A DNA stretch of 64,000 nucleotides from G965212025 sp965237985 (lineage in GTDB: Bacteria; Pseudomonadota; Gammaproteobacteria; Poriferisulfidales; Oxydemutatoraceae): positions 248,001 through 312,000 of the forward strand of contig OZ250161.1 of assembly GCA_965237985.1 (NCBI GenBank). The letters run 5' to 3'. Made by a program: the position numbers and the translations under genes. The notes beneath the pieces are model-generated. The model did not search any database. It was not told the DNA's origin and worked only from the letters and a program-made list of their open reading frames with translations. This document shows, in pieces, positions 38,231 to 48,500 of this stretch (positions are counted from its first letter, which is position 1; each line of letters begins with the position of its first letter).

Positions 38231-38467
38231 CCGCCTGAGTTCAGCCCGTGCACAAGCAGTCGGACGGAACGATTTGTCAGCACATTTTTGTCTTAAAGAG
38301 TTTTATATACGAGACCGATAGCTAGAATCAACACAATTATAGTAAGCTGATACAGCATTTTGAAAGCTTTAGAATCCAGGTTAAACAGGCTTCTCAATCC
38401 TATTAGCTTATTAACTAGGAAATAACTACCTAGGCAGGTAAGCCATACGATGAACGCGGTAATTGCA

Positions 38468-38848
38468 CTAAATTAGTGCATATACTAACGATCGCAAAGA
38501 ATTGATTCTCTCACTTAGAACAGTAAAATCACTTACAAGTCCACCTTGGCTTTGGTCTGAACTTGATGCTTCAAATCCAAATAGCCAAAACAAAGTTATA
38601 ATTGTTACAAAAAAGGATAGACCAATTATGAGGCTATACTTTAGACGTTTTCTCCAATGAAGGATGGTGTTACCTTCCAGCATGGCGCCTATCACAAAAA
38701 CCATAATTAACCAGCTTGAAATAGCATCATGAGAATCACCTTTTGTCACCCATATACCCCCAACAAGAGCAAGTAATACACACAGGGTCACTCTTGAGGT
38801 ATTGTTTTGAGTAGGCATTGGGTTTGCCATGTTGTTATCGTTCAGCAT
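38468..38848 (-). CDS. Small membrane protein of unknown function
   Basis: 126 residues with three hydrophobic segments: VTLCVLLALVGGIWVT, SSWLIMVFVIGAMLEG and YSLIIGLSFFVTIITLFWLFGF. A polar N-terminus and a C-terminal tail follow the general layout of small inner-membrane proteins. I do not recognise the family. Its start lies 14 bases inside the end of the upstream hydrolase gene, so the two are coupled and probably work together. The pair sits alone between array 2 and fossil CRISPR repeats, and looks like an acquired two-gene cassette. Confidence 0.65.
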   Translation of the reverse strand: MLNDNNMANPMPTQNNTSRVTLCVLLALVGGIWVTKGDSHDAISSWLIMVFVIGAMLEGNTILHWRKRLKYSLIIGLSFFVTIITLFWLFGFEASSSDQSQGGLVSDFTVLSERINSLRSLVYALI

Positions 38849-39725
38849 TGTTCCGAACTAAAGTTCCAAAATGAGATTTAGCCGCATTCAATCTTTCGGT
38901 TGAATGGTTATCCATAAAAACATGACCATAACGCTCTTCAATTTTTGTCTGCGCTCCACATCGGACTTTCGCCTTCTTAGCTAATTTAGATGCACCTTTT
39001 CCTACTACTCCATCTCTTTCTGCGCCAACAATCAGCCAATTCTTACATGTCTTTGGCAACAGTTTAGTTGGGTCCATTTTCCATGGACAAAATGCAAGAA
39101 ATGTGATCTTATCAGGTACAGAGTCAAATACAACTCCGTCTATATCATCGTGCAATCCATCAATAGCATTTGAAAACAGCACTCCACCGAATGAAATTCC
39201 ATAAATATAGTGTTGCTTGTATTTTTCAATTTTGTTCAATTCAGAAAGTCGAACAGAATAATCAGATATAATACCTTCAAATGTTGTTTTAATGTTGCTA
39301 TTTTCGCCATATCCACGAAAATCATATATATACACATCCAAACCAAGGTCACTGAACCTTTTAAAGGATCCAAATATTTCGGCTGCTAGCATGGAGGTTC
39401 CTTGTGCAACCAGTAAGTATCCCATTGGCTCCTTGGCTCTCCATACTAATCCGTGTATTGTTTTTCCATCTTCAGTTGTAAAGCTATCTTTGCTAAGAAT
39501 ATCTGATGAATATTTATTCCAATCCACCTTGGCGTCTGGGTTAGCAATGGCATTCTTAAATGAAGACACATGGGAGCTTTCGGACCAGCACGTTGTGCCA
39601 AATTTGGCCTCGCTCGCGCGAGGCGGTACTGTTCCCGAATATTGCGCTCCATGTGTGTGCCCGCTCGCATGAGATGGCACACACATGCACATAAACGAAA
39701 ATACCGCTGATGGGAATAATCCCAT
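38835..39725 (-). CDS. Secreted or periplasmic alpha/beta hydrolase
   Basis: 296 residues from the ATG at 39725, preceded by AGGA seven bases upstream. Signal peptide: MGLFPSAVFSFMCMCVPSHASG. Alpha/beta-hydrolase features: VYIYDFRGYGENS after strand 4, the nucleophile elbow YGISFGGVLF (G-x-S-x-G), and a late His in RYGHVFMDNHS. The general layout resembles serine aminopeptidase/esterase-like domains. Substrate unknown. It overlaps the membrane protein gene by 14 bases. An alternative GTG start at 39743 adds six residues. Fossil CRISPR repeats lie about 50 bases upstream. Confidence 0.8.
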   Translation of the reverse strand: MGLFPSAVFSFMCMCVPSHASGHTHGAQYSGTVPPRASEAKFGTTCWSESSHVSSFKNAIANPDAKVDWNKYSSDILSKDSFTTEDGKTIHGLVWRAKEPMGYLLVAQGTSMLAAEIFGSFKRFSDLGLDVYIYDFRGYGENSNIKTTFEGIISDYSVRLSELNKIEKYKQHYIYGISFGGVLFSNAIDGLHDDIDGVVFDSVPDKITFLAFCPWKMDPTKLLPKTCKNWLIVGAERDGVVGKGASKLAKKAKVRCGAQTKIEERYGHVFMDNHSTERLNAAKSHFGTLVRNNAER

Positions 39726-39773
39726 TTTATTCCTAGCTATCACTTAACTCACCATATAATATCCGCTAAACAA

Positions 39774-40009
39774 GAAAACACCCCCATGGGTGAAGACCTC
39801 ACAGTGGCTAGCATAGATTAATACCCCCTGTCAACCCCCTAGAGTAATATCCCACGCACGTGGGGAAGACTGCCACTAAAAAAAGAAAAACAGACGACTA
39901 TGGGGAAACTCCCCCACGTACGTTGGGAAGACGTACGTGGGGGTCAATCTAGCGTACACGCTTGTTTATGCTTGTCCAAGTAGAAACGCCCCAATCATGT
40001 AGGGAAGAC
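39774..40009. CRISPR. Fossil CRISPR array (four eroded repeats)
   Basis: Four degenerate units resembling the array 1 repeat: 39774-39797 (shortened), about 39843-39870 (last 19 bases intact), 39905-39932 (three mismatches) and 39983-40009 (eroded centre). All end GAAGAC, so they belong to the array 1 type and not to array 2's GAATAC type. Spacing is about 61-78 bases. They lie between the hydrolase gene and tRNA-Ser. Confidence 0.8.
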
Positions 40010-40049
40010 CATTCAAGCACTGACTGATCAGTGCTTTATGTCAACATAA

Positions 40050-40140
40050 TGGCGGAGAGAGAGGGATTCGAACCCTCGATGGGGGTTAACCCATACTCCC
40101 TTAGCAGGGGAGCGCCTTCAGCCGCTCGGCCATCTCTCCG
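40050..40140 (-). tRNA. serX: tRNA-Ser (anticodon GCU)
   Basis: Full cloverleaf on the minus strand with encoded CCA (40052-40050). The acceptor stem is CGGAGAG/CTCTCCG, the anticodon arm CTCCC-CTGCTAA-GGGAG gives GCU, there is a long variable arm typical of tRNA-Ser, and the T loop is GGTTCGAATCC. It borders the CRISPR-bearing island, as tRNA genes often do. The symbol is generic. Confidence 0.95.
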
Positions 40141-41072
40141 GTGTTTTGTCTGCTTTCCCGTCAGGGCAACCAGTTCGCCAGCGTTGCCTACGCAATGTCG
40201 GTTCATCAGTCGTAGCAGGGGCATTATAAACTCCCGGCAAAGGCGTGTGTGCCAGCAAAAACTGCTTCTTGAACAAAACCGTGTTTGCCGGGTAGATAGC
40301 CTTCCAGATGGGTAAGGGTGGTGTCTTGTAGGTGCGTTACAGCCTTTTCCGGCGGTTTTCTATGGCATGATGTTGCCAGAAATGGAGAGCTTCACTGACT
40401 TTTTCGCCTACGGTGGCAGTTTCAGTAAAACACTATCTGCTGGCGGGTTATGCCTTTTTCCTCAGACCTTCTCTGTTTATGGGGCTGAACTGAAATTCGG
40501 GAACTTCATCCCCCCGTGCACTGCACATATTCATTGAGCCTAGCGTTTTTCGTCCTGCGGTTTTGGCAAGAGTACGCCGTCTGTTTGAACCGACCAGATG
40601 ATTAGTAACCGCGTCAAGTCAGTGGTGGGGAAGGAGGGTGAGAATCCCCTCAGGGTCGTCATTTTCTCGAGTTGCCTAAGTGGTGTTTTTCTCGTCTCCT
40701 GTGTCAGGCCGAAAAACCCGTTTGTCGCAAGGCAACACGGTTTCGCATGCCATTTTCCTGGTGCTGCTTCTGTGCGTCATTTGCAGTGCAAAATGCGAAA
40801 ATCTGTTTTTAGTTTTTCTGGCTGCGACAATGGCGTGACCACGCGTCGGTTTGGCAAGACAGTATGAGCTGCCAGTGAGAAGCATCTATTGCTGGAAGTC
40901 TGGTTGCCTGTTGCCAGGCGAAGCACTTCTGAACCAAGGTTTCCTGGCTGGATGAGGTGCAATAAAATACTCCTGCGGGGACAGTCGGGCTGGTTCGTCC
41001 CTGACTTCCGGGTCACGACTTTTTTCCTGGGGAGCTGGTCGTGCTCGTGGCGAACCCGTGTAAAGTAGAAAA
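40141..41072. other. Intergenic stretch without a supported gene
   Basis: Over 900 bases between tRNA-Ser and anmK. Short frames on both strands show no recognisable protein. No tandem copies of a neighbouring gene were found here, unlike many other gaps in the window. Confidence 0.5.
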
Positions 41073-42182
41073 ATGACAGCTTTGTGGATTGGGACACTTT
41101 CCGGGACTTGCGCCGACTCTGTGGATGCGGCGGCTTTCAGTTTTGCGGACGGTTGTCACTTGGTGGCCACGCATAAAAACCTGTTTCCTGTAGATTTCTC
41201 GGAGCAGATTGTCGGCCTGCAGTCCGGCAATATCGACATTGCCGAATATGCCGCGTTCGGAGTGCAAATTGGAAAATGGTTCGCGGACGCGGTCAATGCG
41301 CTGGTCGAGAGTCAAAGCTTGCGGCGCCGGGAGATCATGGCAGTGGGTTTGCACGGTCAAACGGTTATACATCGCCCTTTCGGAAAAAACCCATTCACTG
41401 TGCAGCTGGGGGATCCCAGCGTGGTTGCCGTGCAAACCGAGTTGCCGGTGGTTGCTGATTTTCGTAGTACCGATGTGGCGTTAGGGGGGCAGGGGGCACC
41501 TCTGGTTCCTGCTTTTCATCAGGCGTTTTTAGCGCGGCCAAACGAAGCCTGCGCCATTGTAAACATTGGGGGGATCGCCAATATCACCGCCCTCGGAGCT
41601 GCCGGCGAGGTTGTAGCATGCGATGTGGGTCCGGGGAACATCCTGATGAATGACTGGGCGCTTCGCCATCTTGGGGTTCCTTATGACGGTGCAGGTGCCT
41701 GGGCTGCATCCGCGTCTTTTCACGAAGAACTTTTGCATCTTTTGCGGCTAAAAAGTCAGGGGTTCTGCGGACTACAAAAAAGTTTGTGTGCGACAAGTTT
41801 TGATTTTTCATTTCTTGAGACTTGCCTGGCCAGGTGTCCGGATGCAGATGCAGCAGTTGTGCAATCAACGCTCTGTGAGTTCACTGCCCGTTCCATCGCC
41901 GATGCCGTTGAGAAATTTTTGCCTGAACATGCCCGTGTCTTTTTGTGTGGTGGCGGGGTGCACAATACGCACCTGGTTTCGCGTTTGTCTGCTTTGCTGT
42001 CACAACGGATGGTGACGACAACCCTTGACGCGGGCATCGATCCTGACTGGGTTGAGGCGGGTTGCTTTGCCTGGCTGGCACAGCGGCGCCTTCGGAATCA
42101 GACCGGTAACCTGCCAGCAGTGACCGGGGCAAGCCGGGCAGCAGTATTGGGAGCGATTTATGATCCTCGTCTTCGGGTTTAA
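41073..42182 (+). CDS. anmK: Anhydro-N-acetylmuramic acid kinase AnmK
   Basis: 369 residues, the family length. Opens the 1,6-anhydro ring and phosphorylates anhydroMurNAc during murein recycling. The phosphate-binding loop is GTLSGTCADSVDAA, deviating slightly from the common MSGTSMDGVD. HGQTVIHRP, FTVQLGDPS, VADFRSTDVALGGQGAPLVPAF and CAIVNIGGIANIT are all standard AnmK signatures. C-terminal FLCGGGVHN also fits. Start ATG at 41073 with only a weak purine-rich upstream stretch. Stands alone. Confidence 0.95.
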   Translation: MTALWIGTLSGTCADSVDAAAFSFADGCHLVATHKNLFPVDFSEQIVGLQSGNIDIAEYAAFGVQIGKWFADAVNALVESQSLRRREIMAVGLHGQTVIHRPFGKNPFTVQLGDPSVVAVQTELPVVADFRSTDVALGGQGAPLVPAFHQAFLARPNEACAIVNIGGIANITALGAAGEVVACDVGPGNILMNDWALRHLGVPYDGAGAWAASASFHEELLHLLRLKSQGFCGLQKSLCATSFDFSFLETCLARCPDADAAVVQSTLCEFTARSIADAVEKFLPEHARVFLCGGGVHNTHLVSRLSALLSQRMVTTTLDAGIDPDWVEAGCFAWLAQRRLRNQTGNLPAVTGASRAAVLGAIYDPRLRV

Positions 42183-42250
42183 GTGGATGATTTTTTCAAC
42201 ACAGCAGTGGCTTTCGTGCCGATCAGTTATAAAGAAAGGGAGGTGCCGTT

Positions 42251-42628
42251 TTGGGTTCGGGAAATTTTGAAAAAAGACTCGGGATTGACAATGAGCATAG
42301 CTACCGGATAAACGAGAGAACCGGTGTGGTGCAAAAACGGGGGTGGCCGGGCTGGGCTGATACAGACCACTGAGTGCGACCGAGTACCGGAGCGGTCCAG
42401 AAAAGAAGTTCTCTGGGATGGGTGAATACCGGGGTGCGCATCGAGCGTGCGACCGGTGTGCTGCAAAAAGACGGTTTTATCGGTTATCTGGACACAACAG
42501 TCCGAGTCAATCCTGAAGCTGGTGTGATCCAAAAGCAGGGCCTTCTCGGCTGGAGTGATACCGACAAGCGTGTCGATCCCGAAACCGGGAAATATCAGAA
42601 ACAAAGCTGGATTGGCTGGGAGGACTGA
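42251..42628 (+). pseudogene. Small tandem-repeat protein interrupted by a TGA
   Basis: A TTG at 42251 follows a strong GGGAGGTG ribosome-binding site and opens a 126-codon frame made of a roughly 22-residue repeat: TGVVQKRGWPGWADTD, TGAVQKRSSLGWVNTG, TGVLQKDGFIGYLDTT, AGVIQKQGLLGWSDTD and TGKYQKQSWIGWED. A TGA at 42371-42373 stands where the repeat pattern expects Arg, consistent with CGA to TGA. Downstream reading could restart at GTG 42374. The layout resembles small beta-flower-like repeat proteins; function unknown. Its 3' end is part of the tandem repeat that follows. Confidence 0.65.
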
Positions 42629-44630
42629 AGTTCGCGGGATGTTGAGTGTTCCTGCCGTGCACCTGTTGTGGTGCGAACTGAACGGGCTATCTCTGGGGTG
42701 TCGTGGTCTGGTTGGAGGGCAAGGCAGGGGGGTCATGCGCCGAGCATGCGCATCGGTGGACAAAAGTGGTGCCCCTGATCGGCGGCAACTGCTTGGCATG
42801 TCACTTGGCCGGCGCAGATATTGAGTCCGTTGCGTAGGTTTGGGTCGTCCAGCAGGGCCTGTTTCCAGCCGCGGTCGGCGATGGTAATGGTGTGACTCAA
42901 AGTGACGTTGTTCAACGCGTAAGTGGAGGTTCGGGCAACCGCCCCTGACATGTTTGAGACGCAATAATGAACGATGCCGTTCGATCCCGAAACCGGGAAA
43001 TATCAGAAACAAAGCTGGATTGGCTGGGTGGACTGAAGCTCACGGGATGTTGAGTGTTCCTGCCGTGCACCTGTTGTGGTGCGCGGACTGAACGGGCTAT
43101 CTCTGGGGTGTTGTGGTTTGGTTGGAGGGCAAGTCGCAGGGGTTCATGCGCCGAGCATGCGCATCGGTGGACAAAAGTGGTGCCCCTGATCGGCGGCAAC
43201 TGCTTGGCATGTCACTTGGCCGGCGCAGATATTGAGTCCGTTGCGTAGGTTTGGGTCGTCAAGCAGGGCCTGTTTCCAGCCGCGGTCAGCGATGGTAATG
43301 GCGTGACTCAAAGTGACGTTGTTCAACGCGTAAGTGGAGGTCCGGGCAACCGCCCCTGGCAGGTTTGAGACGCAATAATGAACGTTGCCGTGTCGATCCC
43401 AAAACCGGGAAATATCAGAAACGAAGCTGGATTGGCTGGGAGGACTGAAGCTCACGGGATGTTGAGTGTTCCTGCCGTGTACCTGTTGTGGTGCGGACTG
43501 AACGGGCTATCTCTGGGGGGTTGTGGTTTGGTTGGAGGGCAAGTCGCAGGGGGGCATGCGCCGAGCATGCGCATCGGTGGACAAAAGTGGTGCCCCTGAT
43601 CGGCGGCAACTGCTTGGCACGTCACTTGGCCGGCGCAGATATAGAGTCCGTTGCGTAGGTTTGGGTCGTCAAGCAGGGCCTGTTTCCAGCCGCGGTCGGC
43701 GATGGTAATGGTGTGACTCAAAGTGACGTTGTTCAACGCGTAAATGGAGGTCCTGGCAACCGCCCCTGGCATGTTTGAGACGCAATAATGAACGTTGCCG
43801 TGTCGATCCCAAAACCGGGACATATCAGAAACAAAGCTGGATTGGCTGGGTGGACTGAAGCTCACGGGATGTTGAGTGTTCCTGCCGTGCACCTGTTGTG
43901 GTGCGCGGACTGAACGGGCTATCTCTGGGGTGTTGTGGTTTGGTTGGAGGGCAAGTCGCAGGGGGTCATGCGCCGAGCATGCGCATCGGTGGACAAAAGT
44001 GGTGCCCCTGATCGGCGGCAACTGCTTGGCATGTCACTTGGCCGGCGCAGATATTGAGTCCGTTGCGTAGGTTTGGGTCGTCAAGCAGGGCCTGTTTCCA
44101 GCCGCGGTCGGCGATGGTAATGGCGTGACTCAAAGTGACGTTGTTCAACGCGTAAGTGGAGGTTCGGGCAACCGCCCCTGGCATGTTTGAGACGCAATAA
44201 TGAACGACGCCGTGTCGATCCCGAAACCGGGAAATATCAGAAACAAAGCTGGATTGGCTGGGAGGACTGAAGCTCACGGGATGTTGAGTGTTCCTGCCGT
44301 GCACCTGTTGTGGTGCGCGGACTGAACGGGCTATCTCTGGGGTGTTGTGGTTTGGTTGGAGGGCAAGTCGCAGGGGGTCATGCGCCGAGCATGCGCATCG
44401 GTGGACAAAAGTGGTGCCCCTGATCGGCGGCAACTGCTTGGCATGTCACTTGGCCGGCGCAAATATTGAGTCCGTTGCGTAGGTTTGGGTCGTCAAGCAG
44501 GGCCTGTTTCCAGCCGCGGTCGGCGATGGTAATGGCGTGACTCAAAGTGACGTTGTTCAACGCGTAAGTGGAGGTTCTGGCAACCGCCCCTGGCATGTTT
44601 GAGACGCAATAATGAACGACGCCGTCCACC
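42629..44630 (-). repeat. About 410-bp tandem repeat between the 42.3-kb gene and ald
   Basis: A unit of about 410 bp recurs with the landmark AAAGCTGGATTGGCTGGG at about 42.60, 43.01, 43.42, 43.84 and 44.25 kb. Each unit joins the last 14 or so codons of the plus-strand repeat-protein gene to about 80 codons of the ald 3' end on the minus strand. The innermost copy is the real ald end. Copies are nearly identical and differ by single-base changes. The unit spans the convergent junction of two genes. Confidence 0.9.
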
Positions 44631-45496
44631 ATGTATGTTGGATCGGAGTGCGTTGTCGGCCTTGAAGTTTCAAAACAGCCCCCTTGGTCGATCGCGACAT
44701 CTACGAGGACCGAACCAGGTTTCATGGTTTTCAACATGTCGCGTTGCACAAGCTTGGGTGCAGAGGCTCCTGGGATCAAGACGCCTCCGACGACAAGGTC
44801 GGCGTCAGCAACGAGACTGGCAAGGCAGGTTCTGGTGGAGTGAATGGTCTTGACGCGGGATTCGAAATGCAATGACAGGTATTCCAATACCGACGGGCTC
44901 CGATCCACGATGGTGACTTCCGCTTTCAAGCCGATTGCGATTTGCGCTGCGTTAAATCCGACGACACCGCCACCGATGATTAGTACTTTTCCAGGGGCGA
45001 CGCCGGGTACTCCACCCAGCAGAACCCCCCGTCCGCCAGCTTCTTTTTCCAAGGCGTGGGCTCCGGCCTGGATGGACATGCGTCCGGCTACCTGGCTCAT
45101 GGGTTTGAGCAACGGCAACCTGCCACTGTCATCCGTTACGGTTTCATAAGCGATACAGACCGCACCGGATGCCAGTAGTTCTTTGGTTTGACCCAGATCC
45201 GGTGCCAGGTGCAAATAAGTGTAGAGAATCTGGCCTTCACGCAACATGGTACGCTCCCTGGCCTGTGGTTCCTTGACTTTGATGATCATGTCGGCGCGGG
45301 CGAAGATCTCATCCGTTGTCTCCACGACTTCAGCCCCTGCCGTACGATAATCGTCGTCGTCTGCTCCGATTCCAGCCCCGGCTGTTTCTTCAACGAGTGC
45401 CCTATGCCCGTGCGAAAGGATCTCGGCAACGCTCTCCGGCGTCAACCCCACGCGGTATTCATGGTCCTTGATTTCTTTCGGTATACCGATCAGCAT
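44378..45496 (-). CDS. ald: Alanine dehydrogenase Ald
   Basis: 372 residues from the ATG at 45496, preceded by a strong AGGAGG; the open frame extends 12 codons upstream but that part contains the ribosome-binding site. NAD-dependent enzyme interconverting L-alanine with pyruvate and ammonia. Features: MLIGIPKEIKDHEYRVGLTP, YLHLAPD with the conserved His, the Rossmann loop LIIGGGVVGFNAAQIA, and DQGGCFETSRPTTHSDPTY. The C-terminus is complete (CPPMRMLGA). About 80 codons of its 3' end are repeated four more times downstream. Confidence 0.95.
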   Translation of the reverse strand: MLIGIPKEIKDHEYRVGLTPESVAEILSHGHRALVEETAGAGIGADDDDYRTAGAEVVETTDEIFARADMIIKVKEPQARERTMLREGQILYTYLHLAPDLGQTKELLASGAVCIAYETVTDDSGRLPLLKPMSQVAGRMSIQAGAHALEKEAGGRGVLLGGVPGVAPGKVLIIGGGVVGFNAAQIAIGLKAEVTIVDRSPSVLEYLSLHFESRVKTIHSTRTCLASLVADADLVVGGVLIPGASAPKLVQRDMLKTMKPGSVLVDVAIDQGGCFETSRPTTHSDPTYMVDGVVHYCVSNMPGAVARTSTYALNNVTLSHAITIADRGWKQALLDDPNLRNGLNICAGQVTCQAVAADQGHHFCPPMRMLGA

Positions 45497-45574
45497 TTTC
45501 TCTTCCTCCTTTGTGACTTGAGCATTTGCCAAGAATTAAAGCGGGCAATATCTTTGCCCCAATGGGGCCGTTTA

Positions 45575-48500
45575 TCAAGTACCAGGACGGCGGATCCCAG
45601 GTACGAATAAATCTGCCTCTTTCAATAGCTGTAACTTGCCGGGTTCGGTGTCCGGGCTGGCCGGCACCAGTGTGGCGTGTTCGCTCAGTCGGCAAAAAGT
45701 GTTCAGCAGTTTCATTTGCCACACCTGTTGGCATGGAGTCTCCAACAGTTGCGGGTTGAAAACGATGACGGCCAAGCATTGTGCCCGGGAAATGGCGACG
45801 TTCAGTCGATTTTTGCTGAACAGAAAATCGATGGCGCGGGGCAGATCTTCAGCACTGGAAGTCACCATGGAAATCAAAACTACTGCGGCCTCCTGGCCTT
45901 GAAACTTGTCCACTGTCCCGACACGTGCATGATTTGGCAAAATGGTGCGTAAATAATTCACTTGTACATTGTAGGGGCTGACCACGAGAATGTCCGCTTC
46001 GGTCAACTGGCGCTGTTCCCCGTTGCCGGTTTTGAATTTTTGCTGCAAAAGTCTCTGGTACTGATTTTCTATGATTTGTCCTTCCACGACGCTTTTTTGT
46101 GAACAGCCTTGGTGGTGTGCCGCAATCCATGCGATACCGGCGCTGGGCAGCTTGATGTTTTTGAAAATCAGTTCGCGTTTCTCGGCGCTTTCATGCGGTG
46201 CCAGGCGACCCTCGTAAAATGCCTGGGAAGTAAAGTCGCAAATTTTGGGACATAGTCGCCAGGTTTTCTCCAGAAAAATCCCGCGTTCAGGTGGAATGGT
46301 TGCACGGTCACCCAGCAAAAACTCCAGCACGGATGAACCGGTCTCGCCGGGATGAGTGCCCTGTACCGGCTGTCCGAGTTGCATTTGATCGCCCACCAGC
46401 ACGATGTTTTGTGTGGCAACTCCCATTGCCACTACTTTGGCAAGAGACATCTGGCCAGCTTCGTCAATGAACAGATAATCGAGGGTTCGTGCCATTGTCG
46501 GGTCGGCAAAAAACCACGCTGTACCGGCAAACAGATCCTCTGATCCTGAAATATTCTTGGTGGCGATGACATTGCTGAAAAGGTTACTTTGATACATGGT
46601 TTCCGGGGTTCCGGAGGCTTTTTTTACACCGCGAAACCTAAAGTCTTCAGCTGTTGTCGCAGTTTCGATTTTGCTGAGCAGATTATGGATTGCCTTGTGA
46701 GAGTTGGCGGACACTCCAACTTTTTTACCGCGCTTCAGCAACTCTACGATGATGTGGGCACTGGTGTGAGTTTTGCCGGTACCGGGCGGCCCTTGGATGA
46801 AGAGATAGCTGTTGTCGAGGTCGGCGATTGCCTGCAGTGCTTCTGGTAGCAGGTCTGGGCCAGTAATGATGGCGGCATTGGGGGGTTTTCCTTTGATTCT
46901 GGGTGCTCGTCGATTCAGCAGATCGAGCACACATTGATATTCTTCCTTGTCGGCGATGATGGTTTCGGCAACCGTGTAAATCGCGGCACGGAGTTTTGTG
47001 GAGTTTATGGGGCCGGAGGGGCCCAGTGAAAGTTTTTCCGGCAGAGGATCTTTTTTGTTGCTGATTTTGATTTGAACCACGCCGGTGCTTTCGTCGAGCG
47101 TCAGGATGCTGCCTGCTCTTGCACTGCTCCGGGCATTCGTCACCTGGCTGCCGACTTTCAATTTGTATTCCTGCGGTGGGAAGCGGTAGCTGTAAATCAA
47201 AGAGCGTTTTTCCGGTACAGGTGGCTCGATGAGCCGTAAGCCGCCCAGACATTCCGCATTTTCCTCCAGCTCATCTTCGCTTAGATTCTGGCGTTCAAAA
47301 AAAGCCCACCATTCCGGCTTCTCTTCGCGGTTGTGAAACTCCAATAGATGTGACATGAGCTCATGACAGTTGGCCTTGTTTCCGGACGCTTTTCTCAGCA
47401 AGCGTGTTTGATACTGCTCGTATTCAATTTCCCACGGTTTGCGCTCTGTTTCCAGGTCGGGTTCGCGCCCCAGTGTCGGGTCCTCCCCGTTGCCGGGTTT
47501 CCTGAACCATGGCAGTTCAGCGGGTCTTTTAGCAACCAGCCAGTCGCGCAATTTATAAGTGGAGATGCAATCCACTTTGTTGTATGCGGCGAGTTCTTCC
47601 AGCAGGTGCGGTTCGCCAGTCTGGCACCATTTGTTGTACACCACGATGCTTTCAGCGGCGGTGGCGACTTCCTCGGTGCGCTCGCCCATGTAGCAGGTTT
47701 CCAGATTCTTGAGAGAGTACCCGGGTTCGGAAGTCCGGATGCTTTCCACCACCACTCGGTACAGGTCGATAAATTTGTTTTGCCTGAGGAGGTTGTCCAG
47801 TGGTTCTTCGTAAGTGGCATACCGGCATGCCAGGCGTTTGAGTGCAGAAGTCTCGTAATGGTTGTAGTGATAAATGAAGGCCTGAGGGTGCTGGCGTAAA
47901 TGTTGAGTGACAAACCCCATGAAGTTTTCAAACACCAGTTTTTCTTCCACGTGGTTGTGCGCCCAGAGCGACCGGTATATTGCGTGAGGTTCCCCCGGGC
48001 AGTAAAATCCGAACAGATACTCCAGGCCATTCTGGTAAAAGGGATCCCCTTCCAGATCGAAAAACAGATCTCCCCTGTTGGGCTCTGGCAGGCGTGAAAA
48101 ACCTTTCCCGACAACTGGCGGAATCATTTCAATCTGGTCTTGCCCGGTTCGTTTTTTGTAACTTTGCAGTCTGGCTTGTGAGCGGAGCCTGGCAAATGTT
48201 TCGGGCTTGAGGTCTGGGACGCTGGTGTCAAGAGTCGTGTCCGCCAGCTCCGCAACGGTTTTAATTCCGGCCTGCCAGAGGCTCTTTATTTGTGGACGCT
48301 GGATGTTGGCGACCAGACTCAAGTGGCTGTTTTTCTCCCATTCCGCGCGGCATCGGTCCTGCCAGTTGCAAAAGCGACAGTGTTGGCATGGTTCCGGGTC
48401 AGACTTTTTCGGCAACCGGGGCAGGAAATTTTCGAAGCGCTTTTTGGCGTGGGAATAGTAGTAAAAAAAATCGTCTACTCCGAAGCTGGCTAATTTGTTG

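Noticed and set aside
40031..40315. Plus-strand 94-codon frame over the tRNA gene
   Set aside because: It is the antisense of tRNA-Ser, a common false ORF.
42640..44480. Minus-strand frames of up to 189 codons in the ald repeats
   Set aside because: They join out-of-frame flank to pieces of the ald end and have no start signals or family.
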